64,000 nucleotides of DNA from an uncultured Bacteroidota bacterium (GCA_903858475.1 CAIOIZ010000011.1:1-64000), one strand, 5' to 3'. Shown: positions 17,435 to 26,970, counted from the first letter of the stretch. The notes: generated from the letters alone by a model not told the origin. Translations and numbers: made by a program.

Positions 17435-19084
17435 TTATAAAACCTCTATACGAGTGGTTTCATAAATATCTGTAAAACTTACAGGAATATCACTGTCCTT
17501 TTCATAAATCACCCCCTTGCCCTTTGCATACCAAAATTCTTCCTGATAATAATCAACTGCACCAGCACCTACATTATAACTGAAAGTGTATAGTACTTTT
17601 ATCACATTAGTATAGGTATTACCTGCAATCACTGCAGTTGCCCCCTTATCTAATATCTTACCTGCAATAGCACCAGTAGCAGGCATTCCCCCAATGGTAT
17701 TTCCAACTATATTGGTTGACCAGGTGGCATTAATACTCAGATTAGAATCCAATAACAATGCGTCCATATTTAATGGACTATCGTAGCCATAACTGTATTT
17801 GTAATAACGATAATACAAGCCTGCATTCTTACGGTTAAACATAGAGTCTACCGGTGCCCCATTTAATAATTGTACGTATATTCGATAGGTATTAGTTCCC
17901 TTTACAATGGTATTGGGACTCACTTTATAGTAAAAAGTATCGGCAGCTGTGCCTCCTAATAATTTGATTGAAAAATTAGTGCCTGTTGTTTCAGGTATAT
18001 AATCGATGTTCACTACAGGAGCTGCATTAACACAAACGACAGAAAAGATACAGTTACTCAATCCTGCAGTTGCAGTAAAATTAAAATTACCAGCAGCCAA
18101 TGGGGTTCCTGAACCTTGTAAAGTAACGATTTGAGGGCCTGTAGCAGTAAAATTGCCATTGGCCGCAAAACTGATTCCATTAACATTGGTACTACTGATA
18201 CTATAGGTGCCAATCGTAGCCACTGTTACATTCAAGGTCATGGTATTGGATAAATTCAAGGCCGTTCCAACTGTATAGGTGCCGTTTTGAGTAAACCCAG
18301 TACAAGAACCAGGTGCCCCATTCAATGTATAGATTGCTGCACCGGAAGCAGGAGGAAGTACAGTAATACTAAATGTACAGGAGCTTGTAATATTGGAAGC
18401 AGTAGCATTAAATATTCCTGCTACTAAAGGAAGTCCATTTGCAGACAGAGTAACAGCTTGAAGACCAGTTGTTGTAAAAACACCAGCAGCAGAGAATATC
18501 ATTCCATTAACGCTTGCAGCACCCATGGTATAAGTGCCTATTTGAGTAACATTTACTTGCAAGGTCACACTATTGGCTGCTGTCAATGCTACACCCTGAG
18601 TATAAGTGCCATTTACTACTGCACCAGAACAAGTACCTCCAAGCCCAGTATTTAATGTATACACTGCAGCAGTGGTGCCAGTACCCACTACAGTTACAGT
18701 AAATCGACAAGTACTATTGCCGTATCGAATGGTAAACATATCATTGCCGGCAACTAGTGGCTTGCCTTTCGCATACAACCTTACAATATTAGATCCTGTG
18801 CCAAGATTCCCTGCTTTATAAAAAGAATAACCATTTACAGTATCTGAACTAATTTGAAAAGAACCAGCAATCGTTGCAATCAATTCCACATCCACATAAT
18901 TCACATTGGTGGCGAGGGTAGTATCTGCTTTGAAAATTCCATTTACTATTATAGGGAGACAGTTGCCGTTAGCATCTTTCTTAAATGCACCCACAGAGCC
19001 TCCATCAAATTTTAACTCTTTCTGACAGGAAAAAAAACCAGCAACCAACAAGATTCCAAATACCATTACTTTGAAAAACTTCAT
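17435..19084 (-). CDS. Surface lipoprotein with three Cys-paired beta-sandwich repeats
   Basis: A 549-residue protein with lipobox cysteine Cys20 (GFFSC). Residues of about 42-350 form three tandem repeats with a period near 110. The shared core is NGxY...VxGxY...VNGxxF...GxFxxxGxQxVxLxxxGxPLxAG...CxF. Each repeat begins and ends with a cysteine: 42/126, 152/236 and 261/345. The spacing is 84 residues each time, which suggests one disulfide per domain. A separate C-terminal domain (about 355-549) has beta-strand patterns such as YYRYYKYSYGYDSPLNMDAL. Probably cell-surface exposed. I recognise no named family. Confidence 0.7.
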   Translation of the reverse strand: MKFFKVMVFGILLVAGFFSCQKELKFDGGSVGAFKKDANGNCLPIIVNGIFKADTTLATNVNYVDVELIATIAGSFQISSDTVNGYSFYKAGNLGTGSNIVRLYAKGKPLVAGNDMFTIRYGNSTCRFTVTVVGTGTTAAVYTLNTGLGGTCSGAVVNGTYTQGVALTAANSVTLQVNVTQIGTYTMGAASVNGMIFSAAGVFTTTGLQAVTLSANGLPLVAGIFNATASNITSSCTFSITVLPPASGAAIYTLNGAPGSCTGFTQNGTYTVGTALNLSNTMTLNVTVATIGTYSISSTNVNGISFAANGNFTATGPQIVTLQGSGTPLAAGNFNFTATAGLSNCIFSVVCVNAAPVVNIDYIPETTGTNFSIKLLGGTAADTFYYKVSPNTIVKGTNTYRIYVQLLNGAPVDSMFNRKNAGLYYRYYKYSYGYDSPLNMDALLLDSNLSINATWSTNIVGNTIGGMPATGAIAGKILDKGATAVIAGNTYTNVIKVLYTFSYNVGAGAVDYYQEEFWYAKGKGVIYEKDSDIPVSFTDIYETTRIEVL

Positions 19085-19116
19085 AGCATGAAAATATTAG
19101 TTGAGAATAAAATTAA

Positions 19117-19815
19117 TCAAGAAATTTGTACATCATCATTTACAACGGCACCCGTTTCCACTACAGGATGGTTTTCGTTTGTCTTGTGCTGCCTGAAGAA
19201 TTTTTTTTGAAATACCAAGATGGTGATAACGCCAGTACTTATGGCAGCATCGGCAATATTGAATATAGGACGGAAAAACTCAAAATGTTCTCCCCCCCAA
19301 AATGGAAGCCACTTGGGGAATGTACCATGTATTACAGGAAAATAAAGCATGTCTACCACATTTCCATGAAGGAAGGAAGCATACCCTGTTTTTGAGTAAT
19401 GTGCTAACCCCGTATAAAAATCATAATCCTTTAAGGCTTCATTATAAATCATTCCTTTGTCAAAAATCATCCCGTAAAAGGCAGAGTCTATTAAGTTTCC
19501 CAAAGCACCCGCATAGATAAGCGCTGCACAAAAAATAAAGCCTTTGTGATATTTTTGGTTAATTAATCTGCCTAGGTACCAAGTGCCAAATATGACTGCA
19601 AAAAGCCTAAAGACGGTCAGCGCAATTTTACCAAAATTGCCTCCAAACTTCCATCCATAAGCCATCCCGGGATTTTCTACGAAATACAATTGAAAACCAC
19701 TGCCGATAACATTTTGGTGTGTATTAAGTTCAAAATGCGTCTTAATGTAAATTTTTAAAGCTTGGTCTGCAATAACCAATAAGGCAATAATCATTGCCAC
19801 ATATCTCTTTTTCAT
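19117..19815 (-). CDS. lspA: Lipoprotein signal peptidase (signal peptidase II)
   Basis: LspA is an inner-membrane aspartyl protease that cleaves prolipoproteins before the lipid-modified cysteine. Four membrane helices are visible. The catalytic aspartates lie in GALGNLIDS and FNIADAAIS. The protein has 232 residues, longer than the roughly 160 of Escherichia coli, because of an insert of about 60 residues between those motifs (FHGNVVDMLYFP and the preceding stretch) and a polar tail. Bacteroidota relatives are often extended in this way. I chose the ATG at 19815; the only upstream option is a TTG at 19824. Confidence 0.92.
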   Translation of the reverse strand: MKKRYVAMIIALLVIADQALKIYIKTHFELNTHQNVIGSGFQLYFVENPGMAYGWKFGGNFGKIALTVFRLFAVIFGTWYLGRLINQKYHKGFIFCAALIYAGALGNLIDSAFYGMIFDKGMIYNEALKDYDFYTGLAHYSKTGYASFLHGNVVDMLYFPVIHGTFPKWLPFWGGEHFEFFRPIFNIADAAISTGVITILVFQKKFFRQHKTNENHPVVETGAVVNDDVQIS

Positions 19816-19821
19816 ATAGAA

Positions 19822-19829
19822 CAAAGATA
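19822..19829 (-). promoter_or_regulatory. Candidate -7 box immediately before lspA
   Basis: TATCTTTG on the minus strand matches TAnnTTTG and ends six bases before the lspA ATG. If used, the transcript would be almost leaderless. No -33 TTTG is seen at usual spacing. Confidence 0.35.
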
Positions 19830-19920
19830 AGGGAGTTTTGGAGTTGGGAATACCTATTGGAGTGAGTACAGCTATTTTTTTAACATAAGAATAGAATCAT
19901 TAAACCGCTTAAAAATACCA

Positions 19921-22395
19921 TTATTCTTCATAGTACATACGATTTACTCGCTGAGAAATTCCGGTTAAAATTTCATAAGGAATGGTACCAGCCTTTTCAG
20001 CCAGATCAGTAACAGGTAAATCTGCCCCAAATACAATTACTTCATCACCTTCCTTTGCATCAATTCCAGTAATATTCAACATCGTCATATCCATGCAAAC
20101 AGCCCCCATTACAGGTGCAAAATGTCCATTGACTAGCATAGCACCTTTTCCATTGCCTTGGTTTCTTGGGTATCCATCGGCATAACCAATTCTAACTGTA
20201 GCAATAGTGGTGTCCGTATTAACCTTACCTGCTCTGTTATATCCTACTGTGTTTCCTGCTGTTACTTTTTTAATCTGTGCAATAGTTGTTTTTAAAGTAC
20301 TCACATTTTTAAGCTTGGCTTGAAAATGAACAGCTGAATCAACACCATACAATCCAATTCCCAATCGAACCATATTGAATTGCAAATCTGGATGCCGGTG
20401 TACCGCTGACGTATTGGCAATATGTTGCAGAAATGGATATTTAAGCGCCTGCCTAAATACCGAACATGCATTTTTAAAATATTCGGCTTGCAATAATGTA
20501 AATGCATCATGCGAGGCATTGTCGCTAGCTACTAAATGAGAAAAGACAGATTGAACTTTGAAATAAACTTGATTCGATAGTATGGTAGCCAGTGAATTAA
20601 TATCATTCATTTCAAAACCTAACCGCCGCATACCCGTATCTAATTTAATGTGCACTGGAAAATGCTGCAACCCCATTTCTCGTAAATAATTTTCAAATAA
20701 CTGCAGTATGCTAAAGGAATACAATTCAGGTTCAAGTTGATATTGTACCAATAAATCAAAACTCTGGGGCTCGGTATTCATCACCATGATGGGCAAATGA
20801 ATGCCTGCTTTGCGCAACTCAACTCCTTCATCGGCATAAGCCACTGCCAAGTAATCTACTTTTAAAAACTGCAATAGGTTGGCAATCTCAAAACTACCAC
20901 TACCATAACTAAAGGCTTTAACCATGGCCATTAACTTCACCCCCGGTTGTAACGCTTGTTGATATACTTTTAAATTATGTGATATTGCATGGAGATTAAT
21001 TTCCAGTACGGTTTGATGCAATTTCTGTTCTAGCAGATGACTAATTTGTTCAAATTCAAAAACCCTGGCCCCCTTTAATAAAACAGTCTCGTTGTAAAAA
21101 GGAATGCCAGAAAACTGTTGCCGCAATTCGCTGGTTGTACTGAAAAAACTCTTTTCCTTTATGCCAGAAAAGCAGGCTGCATAAGTAGTAATTTCATTGC
21201 CAACCCCAATGATTCTATCCACCTTTTTTTGCAACAAAATACTGGCTACTTCCTGATACAATTGAAGGGAAGGCTTACCACTTTGTGGGATATCACTTAA
21301 TATAACGGTACGCTTGGGATGTTGCTGTTGTTGCTGTAAAAAATCCAGTGCAATGGACAATGAAGTAATATCTGTACTATAACTATCATTAATCACCGAA
21401 CAAGCATGATTGCCTTGTTTTAATTCCAATCGCATTGCAACCGGTTTTAAATGCCTAATCCTTTCTTCAATTACCAAGTAAGGAATACCCAAATACAACA
21501 TGATTACCCAAACATGAATAGCATTTTCGATAGATGCCTCATCAATAAATGGGATCACCATTCCAATATCCTCAGATTTGTAGCTTGCGCGAATAGACGA
21601 ATTATTTCCCTCTGTTGAAACAGCATTAATATTCAATACCCCCCTCCCGTTTCTACTCCAGGTGAGCGCATCCATCGAAGGATACAGTGCTTGAACAGCA
21701 GCATGAACATCCAATTGATCGGCACAATAAACTAAAGCAGAAGCGTTTGAAAAAAGTTTTAATTTTTCCTTTATTTTTTCGGCACGGTCGGCAAATCCCA
21801 ATTGATGTGCTTCTCCAATATTGGTAAGTATTCCGATACTTGGTTGAATAATTTCTTGCAAATGCTGCATTTCTCCAGCCTGAGAAATGCCGGCTTCAAA
21901 TATCGCCAATTCATGTGTAGGACCCATCTGCCATACACTCAAAGGAACGCCTACTTGGGAATTATAACTTCTAGGACTTCTTATTATTTGAAAAGAAGGA
22001 TTTAATAACTGATAAAGCCATTCTTTAACCACCGTTTTTCCATTACTACCAGTAATGCCAATTACAGGATAAAGAAACTGTTGTCGATGATGAGCTGCTA
22101 ATTGTTGCAGGGCCTGCAATACATCTTTTACCTTTATGATATTGGCAGCAGTAGAAGGAAGCTCATTCAATGAAAAAGTTTCATCTACCACAAAATTGCA
22201 AACAGCTTGTTGCATCAAAGTTTCTATAAAACTATTTCCCGAACGATGCAAACCCGGTAGGGCAAAGAATAAAGTAAGATCGGGAAAAATCAATCGACGA
22301 CTATCCGTGAGTAAATACTCAACACGGGCATTGGCATCCTGTGTACAAACCATCTTGCCGGATACAATTTTTGCTATGTCGGAAATGGTATACAA
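19921..22395 (-). CDS. Bifunctional MurF ligase / alanine racemase
   Basis: A fusion of two cell-wall enzymes in 824 residues. The N-terminal half (to about 455) is UDP-MurNAc-tripeptide:D-Ala-D-Ala ligase, with the ATP-binding loop GITGSNGKTVVKEW. The C-terminal half (about 460-824) is PLP-dependent alanine racemase, with the Lys of MAMVKAFSYGSG, the motif RIGYADGYPRN, and a terminal RVNRMYYEE. Together they make D-alanine and add the D-Ala-D-Ala dipeptide to the peptidoglycan precursor. This fusion is widespread in Bacteroidota. The MurF half may have weakened motifs in some fusions; here the P-loop is intact. Confidence 0.93.
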   Translation of the reverse strand: MYTISDIAKIVSGKMVCTQDANARVEYLLTDSRRLIFPDLTLFFALPGLHRSGNSFIETLMQQAVCNFVVDETFSLNELPSTAANIIKVKDVLQALQQLAAHHRQQFLYPVIGITGSNGKTVVKEWLYQLLNPSFQIIRSPRSYNSQVGVPLSVWQMGPTHELAIFEAGISQAGEMQHLQEIIQPSIGILTNIGEAHQLGFADRAEKIKEKLKLFSNASALVYCADQLDVHAAVQALYPSMDALTWSRNGRGVLNINAVSTEGNNSSIRASYKSEDIGMVIPFIDEASIENAIHVWVIMLYLGIPYLVIEERIRHLKPVAMRLELKQGNHACSVINDSYSTDITSLSIALDFLQQQQQHPKRTVILSDIPQSGKPSLQLYQEVASILLQKKVDRIIGVGNEITTYAACFSGIKEKSFFSTTSELRQQFSGIPFYNETVLLKGARVFEFEQISHLLEQKLHQTVLEINLHAISHNLKVYQQALQPGVKLMAMVKAFSYGSGSFEIANLLQFLKVDYLAVAYADEGVELRKAGIHLPIMVMNTEPQSFDLLVQYQLEPELYSFSILQLFENYLREMGLQHFPVHIKLDTGMRRLGFEMNDINSLATILSNQVYFKVQSVFSHLVASDNASHDAFTLLQAEYFKNACSVFRQALKYPFLQHIANTSAVHRHPDLQFNMVRLGIGLYGVDSAVHFQAKLKNVSTLKTTIAQIKKVTAGNTVGYNRAGKVNTDTTIATVRIGYADGYPRNQGNGKGAMLVNGHFAPVMGAVCMDMTMLNITGIDAKEGDEVIVFGADLPVTDLAEKAGTIPYEILTGISQRVNRMYYEE

Positions 22396-22441
22396 AATGA
22401 ATGATTTTAAGTATGATGTCTATCCTACTATTAACAGCACT

Positions 22442-23401
22442 TTACAGTGGAATATCTTTTGGAACCCCTTTTCGTTTATGATAAATTGAATACACTATAG
22501 AGGCACTAATGCAAAATATAATGACCAATAGAGATATCCATACTGGAACGTGTATCCAGTATGCGACCAACATTTTAATACCAATGAAGACCAATACCAC
22601 CGCAATACCTTGCTGTAAAAAATCAAATTTACTAGCTGCCCCACGCAATAAAAAAAACAAACTTCGAAGTCCTAAGACTGCAAATATATTGGAGGAGTAA
22701 ATCAATAGTTTTTTAGAAGGGTCAGGAATGATAGAAAATACAGCAGGTATCGAATCCAAAGCAAATACAATATCTATTAAACCCAACATCACCACCACCA
22801 TACTCAACTTAGTGAAATAGGCTTTCCGATATTTATAAATGATAAATTTTCCATGTGGCTCTTCGTCTGTGGTACGCATGAATTTGCGCATAAATTTCAT
22901 TGCCCAATTATCGGCTGGATTAAACTCCTCCTCCTCGCCCTGTATAAATAATTTTATCCCAGTGTACACTAGAAAAGCACCAAAAAGGTACATAATCCAG
23001 TCAAACCTAGCCACCAATTCACTTCCTAAGGCAATAAAAATAATTCTGAATACAATGGCCATTAAAATTCCCAAAAGTAATACGCGGCCATAATTATTCT
23101 CCTTTATTTTGAAAAAAGCGAAGATGATAATAAAGACAAAAATATTATCAATAGAAAGACTCCATTCAAGCAAATAAGCCGATAGATAAGAGAGGGCATC
23201 TTGTTTGCCCTTGCCATCTACATTCTCATATAATAAATAGCCGCAAAATGCAAAAGACAATAAGACCCAAAACAATGTTTGTATCATGGCCGTCTTTAAA
23301 CTTACGACCGCATTTTTCTTACTCAGTAAACCCAAATCAAATACCAACGCAAGTACAATTACGCTGCTAAAAACAAGATAAATAAGTTTCGTAGTATCCA
23401 T
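22442..23401 (-). CDS. TerC family integral membrane protein
   Basis: A 319-residue membrane protein with seven to nine helices. Hallmarks are LEWSLSIDNIFVFIIIFAFF, with acidic residues in the membrane, and the later match GLIDIVFALDSIPAVFSI, which carries the second conserved Asp. The TerC/Alx family is linked to tellurite resistance, manganese export and metal handling during exoprotein folding. The exact role here is unknown. I chose the ATG at 23401; the in-frame extension to 23461 runs back into gldG. It starts 28 bases after the gldG stop. Confidence 0.88.
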   Translation of the reverse strand: MDTTKLIYLVFSSVIVLALVFDLGLLSKKNAVVSLKTAMIQTLFWVLLSFAFCGYLLYENVDGKGKQDALSYLSAYLLEWSLSIDNIFVFIIIFAFFKIKENNYGRVLLLGILMAIVFRIIFIALGSELVARFDWIMYLFGAFLVYTGIKLFIQGEEEEFNPADNWAMKFMRKFMRTTDEEPHGKFIIYKYRKAYFTKLSMVVVMLGLIDIVFALDSIPAVFSIIPDPSKKLLIYSSNIFAVLGLRSLFFLLRGAASKFDFLQQGIAVVLVFIGIKMLVAYWIHVPVWISLLVIIFCISASIVYSIYHKRKGVPKDIPL

Positions 23402-23429
23402 ATAATTATTTAACAAGACGGCCTTATTA

Positions 23430-25163
23430 TTAAGCCACCGTGTATTTTCTTTTCCGAACAAATTGAAATAGGATAGCCAATAACATCACCAAAATTATAG
23501 GAATAGCTATATTGATTAATTGCCAAAATCCTTTTTGCGCATTTACTTTTTTTGTATCCAGCATACGCAAGCTATAATCCTTTGACTTCGCATCCGCAAG
23601 TCCGCTGGGATTAATTAAATAATCTAAACAGTTTTTCAGAAAATCTTTATTGGCAAACTGATAAGCATATTGCGTGCCAGCAGTATATCGATTGACCCCC
23701 ATCGGCAAGGGGCCGTCTTTACCAACACTATTCAATACCATATCTCCATCGGCCACCACGATGATTTTATTATTGGCAAAACAATCCGGCTGAAACACGG
23801 TTCCGTATTGAGCCAAGGTATCGATCATGGCTTGTGAAAGCCGGTTGGAAAATAAAGATTGAAATTTTCCCTCTAACAAAACGGCTACGGGGATATTGGC
23901 TTTTTTAAATTTAGCATCTTCCGGACTATTGACGTTTTCATTGCCACTGATCAAAGCGGGTGTTGCAATAGTTCTGGCATTGGGGGAAGAGCTGAGTAGG
24001 ATAGTTTTTTTGATGCCCTCGGCTTCAACTGTATCAATTGAATTGACGAACTGACTAGAAACAAGTGAGAGATTTTTATTAATGACATGATTGGATTTGC
24101 TTTCAAATAACGGAAAATAATTCCAATGCAAATATTCCATTTGATCGCTTCCATTGGTAACAAAAGGGAGAAAATCGCATTGCAAATCCATTACTAAATC
24201 ACTATTAATTCTAACACCATATTTAAAAAGCAGGTCATTGATTTCAAGATTGCGGTCATAAGCTACTACCTGGTTGCTCATGCTTTGAAGGCTATCCAAT
24301 TCAGCTTCTAATTTGTCAACGAACATCAACAATTTTCCACCTCGCATTACAAATTGATCGATCTTTAATTTTTCTTCCTCAGTAAATGACTTGATAGGCT
24401 TTACAATCATCAATAATTTAAAGGTATCCGCATTACAGAGTTGTTTGTTCAAATTGATGGTGCGTAAATCATAGTCTTTTAGCAATACATCCTGAGCCAA
24501 ATCAAAAGACCTTGCATCCCCAGGCTCCCCATTGCCAATAGAATAAGCAATCATGGGTCTTAGTGCTTGCGTTAATTTACTGATGGCATCTGCAAACTTG
24601 TATTCCAACAAGGCTTCAGCAGAATTAAGTTCACTATAAGTAATAGAACCTGTTACATTTTTATCAGTAATCCCTTTTTTCTCAAACAACAAAACGGGTA
24701 TTTCATTTTCTTTATAGTGCACAATGGCTGCTGGAAATGCATATTGCTGTTGCTCACCTGATTTGATTTGAGCTTTAATATTGATGGGTGCTAGTCCCAT
24801 TGCAATCAAAGTGTCGCCCCATGTGGTATTGGTGTTTGACACCAATTCGTCGGGACCAATAAAATTATATTGAATTTTATTGCCGGCTATTTCTTTAAAC
24901 TCCTGCAATATTTCTGCTGCACTATTCGACAATTTTTTGAATCCGCTTGGAAAGGAACCTTTTAAAAAAACATCAATGCGAACAGGCGCATCCAGTTCGC
25001 CGATTAATTTTTTAGTAGCTGCAGAGAGGGTAAATCTTTTTTCGTTGGTGAAATCAATGCGCGTATGGAAGGTAGCAGCCAACCAGTTGATCAACAAAAG
25101 GAAAATAATAATGATAGGAAGCCAAAATTTTGTCAGCCAAATAGTATTTATTATTTTTTTCAT
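23430..25163 (-). CDS. gldG: Gliding motility ABC transporter subunit GldG
   Basis: GldG is the membrane-anchored auxiliary (Gld-type, DUF4350-like) subunit of the GldAFG ABC transporter needed for gliding in Flavobacterium. The 577-residue protein has an N-terminal helix at about 13-31, a large periplasmic part including SAAEILQEFKEIAGNKIQYN and the MRGGKLLMFVDKLEAELDSL region, and a C-terminal helix at about 550-570. It follows gldF by 33 bases, as in other genomes. The ATPase gldA is not in the window. Confidence 0.9.
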   Translation of the reverse strand: MKKIINTIWLTKFWLPIIIIFLLLINWLAATFHTRIDFTNEKRFTLSAATKKLIGELDAPVRIDVFLKGSFPSGFKKLSNSAAEILQEFKEIAGNKIQYNFIGPDELVSNTNTTWGDTLIAMGLAPINIKAQIKSGEQQQYAFPAAIVHYKENEIPVLLFEKKGITDKNVTGSITYSELNSAEALLEYKFADAISKLTQALRPMIAYSIGNGEPGDARSFDLAQDVLLKDYDLRTINLNKQLCNADTFKLLMIVKPIKSFTEEEKLKIDQFVMRGGKLLMFVDKLEAELDSLQSMSNQVVAYDRNLEINDLLFKYGVRINSDLVMDLQCDFLPFVTNGSDQMEYLHWNYFPLFESKSNHVINKNLSLVSSQFVNSIDTVEAEGIKKTILLSSSPNARTIATPALISGNENVNSPEDAKFKKANIPVAVLLEGKFQSLFSNRLSQAMIDTLAQYGTVFQPDCFANNKIIVVADGDMVLNSVGKDGPLPMGVNRYTAGTQYAYQFANKDFLKNCLDYLINPSGLADAKSKDYSLRMLDTKKVNAQKGFWQLINIAIPIILVMLLAILFQFVRKRKYTVA

Positions 25164-25196
25164 GTTTTACCGGGCAGTGAGCGCCTGCTTTTAAAA

Positions 25197-25919
25197 TTAT
25201 TTTTTATGTAAATTTTTTACTGTCGATAGCAGAAAAAGGAAGATGATACTACAAAAATAAATCAAATCCCTACTATCTAATACCCCTCTGCTCATGCTTC
25301 GATAATGAAAATCAATACCCAACATTTCAATGTAATAATCTGGCCCATTTTCAAAAATGGGAAGTTTACTAAGCGCATTAAATCCAAAATAAAGTAACAG
25401 GCAGGCAAAGACGCTGATTAAGAAAGCCACTACTGCGTTGGCAGTAAAGCTACTACAACACAAACCAATAGCCGCAAATACAGCAGCCAAGAAAAATAAA
25501 CCAATATAACTGCCAGCAATCCCTCCTGTATCAATACCGCCCTGTGTACTCAAGGTTTTGATAGTTAATACATATAATAAGGTGGGCAAAATCACTACCA
25601 GTAATACAATCAAGATGCTGGCATATTTTCCTATAACAATCTGCCAACTGCTCAAGGGGCGCGTTTTTAAAGTTTCAAAGCTGCCTGTCTTAAATTCATC
25701 CGACAAGGAGCGCATGGTAATTGCAGGAACTAAAAAAAGCAAAACCCAGGGAGCCAATTCAAAAAACTTATCTAAACTGGCATAGCCATATTCAAAAATA
25801 CTGCTGTCACTTAATACAAATAAAAAGAGACCGTTGACCAATAAAAAAAGGATTATGGCAATATAGCCAGTAAGGTTGCTGAAAAACTGTCCTAATTCTT
25901 TTTTACAAATACTCCACAT
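25197..25919 (-). CDS. gldF: Gliding motility ABC transporter permease GldF
   Basis: A 240-residue ABC-2 type permease with six membrane helices. The start MWSICKKELGQFFSNLTGYIAI and the segment MRSLSDEFKTGSFETLKTRPLSSWQIVIGKY are typical of GldF and the ABC-2 group. It is the first gene of a minus-strand run, gldF-gldG-terC-murF/alr, with short gaps (33, 28 and 46 bases) that suggest one transcript. Substrate unknown. Confidence 0.9.
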   Translation of the reverse strand: MWSICKKELGQFFSNLTGYIAIILFLLVNGLFLFVLSDSSIFEYGYASLDKFFELAPWVLLFLVPAITMRSLSDEFKTGSFETLKTRPLSSWQIVIGKYASILIVLLVVILPTLLYVLTIKTLSTQGGIDTGGIAGSYIGLFFLAAVFAAIGLCCSSFTANAVVAFLISVFACLLLYFGFNALSKLPIFENGPDYYIEMLGIDFHYRSMSRGVLDSRDLIYFCSIIFLFLLSTVKNLHKK

Positions 25920-26184
25920 GTGATTGAAATTGCTGCAATTTACAATTTAGCCCCTAACTAATGTTTAGTAATATCATTTTAAGATAGATTTAATTCACTC
26001 AGGTCAATTCTAATAACAAACCCTTGACTTTGATTATGCTTACTGCCTCGATTCCAAATAAAATATTTTTTTTCTGAGTTTTTATCTTATAGAAAATCAT
26101 TTTTAATGTTGTTATTCATTGATTTTCAATTTATATCATATTAGCATTATTAATATACTATTTATTCTACAGTCTCACTAGGCA

Positions 26185-26429
26185 GCACCAGGAATAAATT
26201 TTTAGATTCAATGCAGCAAAAGGAGAAGCTGTATTGTCATTGAGTACGGACAGGTTGTTAAACAACTGACAACGCTATTAGTCCCTTACCATTAATATAG
26301 GATTTTAAGAAAGGGTTGATTATTTAAGGCTTCTTTGCGAAAGACAAAATTTGTTCAAAAGTTTAGCAAGCAATAAGTTGTTTACCCAAAACCAACTGCT
26401 CGAATCCCCCGGTTAACGGGGGATTTTTT
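26185..26429 (+). ncRNA. Candidate structured small RNA
   Basis: No gene lies upstream on the plus strand, yet a strong plus-strand terminator ends this stretch. Ahead of it are local hairpins: GTTGTT-A-AACAAC at 26254-26266, TCTTT-GCG-AAAGA at 26332-26344, and AGTTG/CAACT at 26376-26397. The 5' end is a guess, and no clear promoter was found. tmRNA, RNase P RNA and SRP RNA signatures are absent. 6S RNA or a lineage-specific RNA remains possible, as does a leader of the proline-rich gene with an attenuator. Confidence 0.35.
26403..26429 (+). terminator. Orphan intrinsic terminator
   Basis: AATCCCCC and GGGGGATT form an 8-base GC-rich stem around the 7-base loop GGTTAAC, followed by a T-run on the plus strand. 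The nearest plus-strand gene upstream is more than 11 kb away, so it must end an unrecognised transcript or attenuate transcription into the gene at 26513. Confidence 0.8.
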
Positions 26430-26512
26430 ATGGAATAGGGTTATCATTGAATCTTAGTGCTGACTACTCATTGATTAAATCTATAATTTTTACAATTAAA
26501 CCAACCCCACAA

Positions 26513-26911
26513 ATGAAAAAATTGATAGTAATTGTATTAGCCTGCTTATTTCACATTGCAAGCATGGCTCAAACAACGAAGCCCAGTCCGCCACCTCCCT
26601 CACCAGTACCGCCTGCTCCTCCACAAGCACCTATTCCGCCCACTATTGAAGCAGTACAATTTACTCCACCCAAAATTGTAAAGGACACAAAAGAGCCAAA
26701 AGCACCAACGCCTGCATTGAACAATAAAGGATATGCCATTAGTGTAAGTTCTTCTCTAGAAAAAACACAAGTAATTGTAAAAAAGAAATCTTTCAAAAGA
26801 ATAATTCCCATTGAGGAATGGCTTGCCAACGAAAAAGCCTATGAAAACAAATATGGCAAATTACCGCCTCCCCCACCCCCACCGCCTCCGCCACCTACAA
26901 TGAATGATTAA
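26513..26911 (+). CDS. Secreted proline-rich protein with poly-proline tail
   Basis: A 132-residue protein with a signal peptide of about 19 residues (ending SMAQ). A Pro-rich segment follows at about 23-45, then a short charged central part with VIVKKKSFKRIIPIEEWLA. It ends with eleven consecutive prolines before TMND. Such runs stall ribosomes without EF-P. The protein may span or bind within the periplasm or wall; no family is recognised. The ATG at 26513 puts the signal peptide at the N-terminus; an in-frame ATG at 26447 adds 22 residues. A terminator follows. Confidence 0.65.
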   Translation: MKKLIVIVLACLFHIASMAQTTKPSPPPPSPVPPAPPQAPIPPTIEAVQFTPPKIVKDTKEPKAPTPALNNKGYAISVSSSLEKTQVIVKKKSFKRIIPIEEWLANEKAYENKYGKLPPPPPPPPPPPTMND

Positions 26912-26921
26912 TGGAACGCAT

Positions 26922-26957
26922 AAAAAAGACCGGATGCTCACGCGTCCGGTCTTTCAT
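26922..26957. terminator. Bidirectional terminator between the proline-rich gene and iscA
   Basis: AAAGACCGGA and TCCGGTCTTT form a perfect 10-base stem (26925-26954) with a 10-base loop, with A-rich and T-rich flanks. It can serve both convergent genes. Confidence 0.9.
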
Positions 26958-26970
26958 TTATACAATCAAA

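Larger units (their letters stand above)
25920..26512. other. Long non-coding region between gldF and the proline-rich gene
   Basis: A 593-base divergent gap with no convincing ORF. The left part (to about 26180) is very AT-rich and probably holds the gldF promoter, though no clean TAnnTTTG box was found. The right part has several hairpins ending in a strong plus-strand terminator, described separately. Confidence 0.6.

Noticed and set aside
19921-22395. MurF-alanine racemase fusion as a novelty or assembly error
   Set aside because: The fusion is a known arrangement across Bacteroidota, and both halves are in one intact frame.
26185-26430. tRNA, tmRNA, RNase P RNA or SRP RNA in the non-coding gap
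   Set aside because: None of the diagnostic conserved sequences of these RNAs is present; a CGAATCC string near 26401 resembles a T-arm but has no matching stem or cloverleaf.
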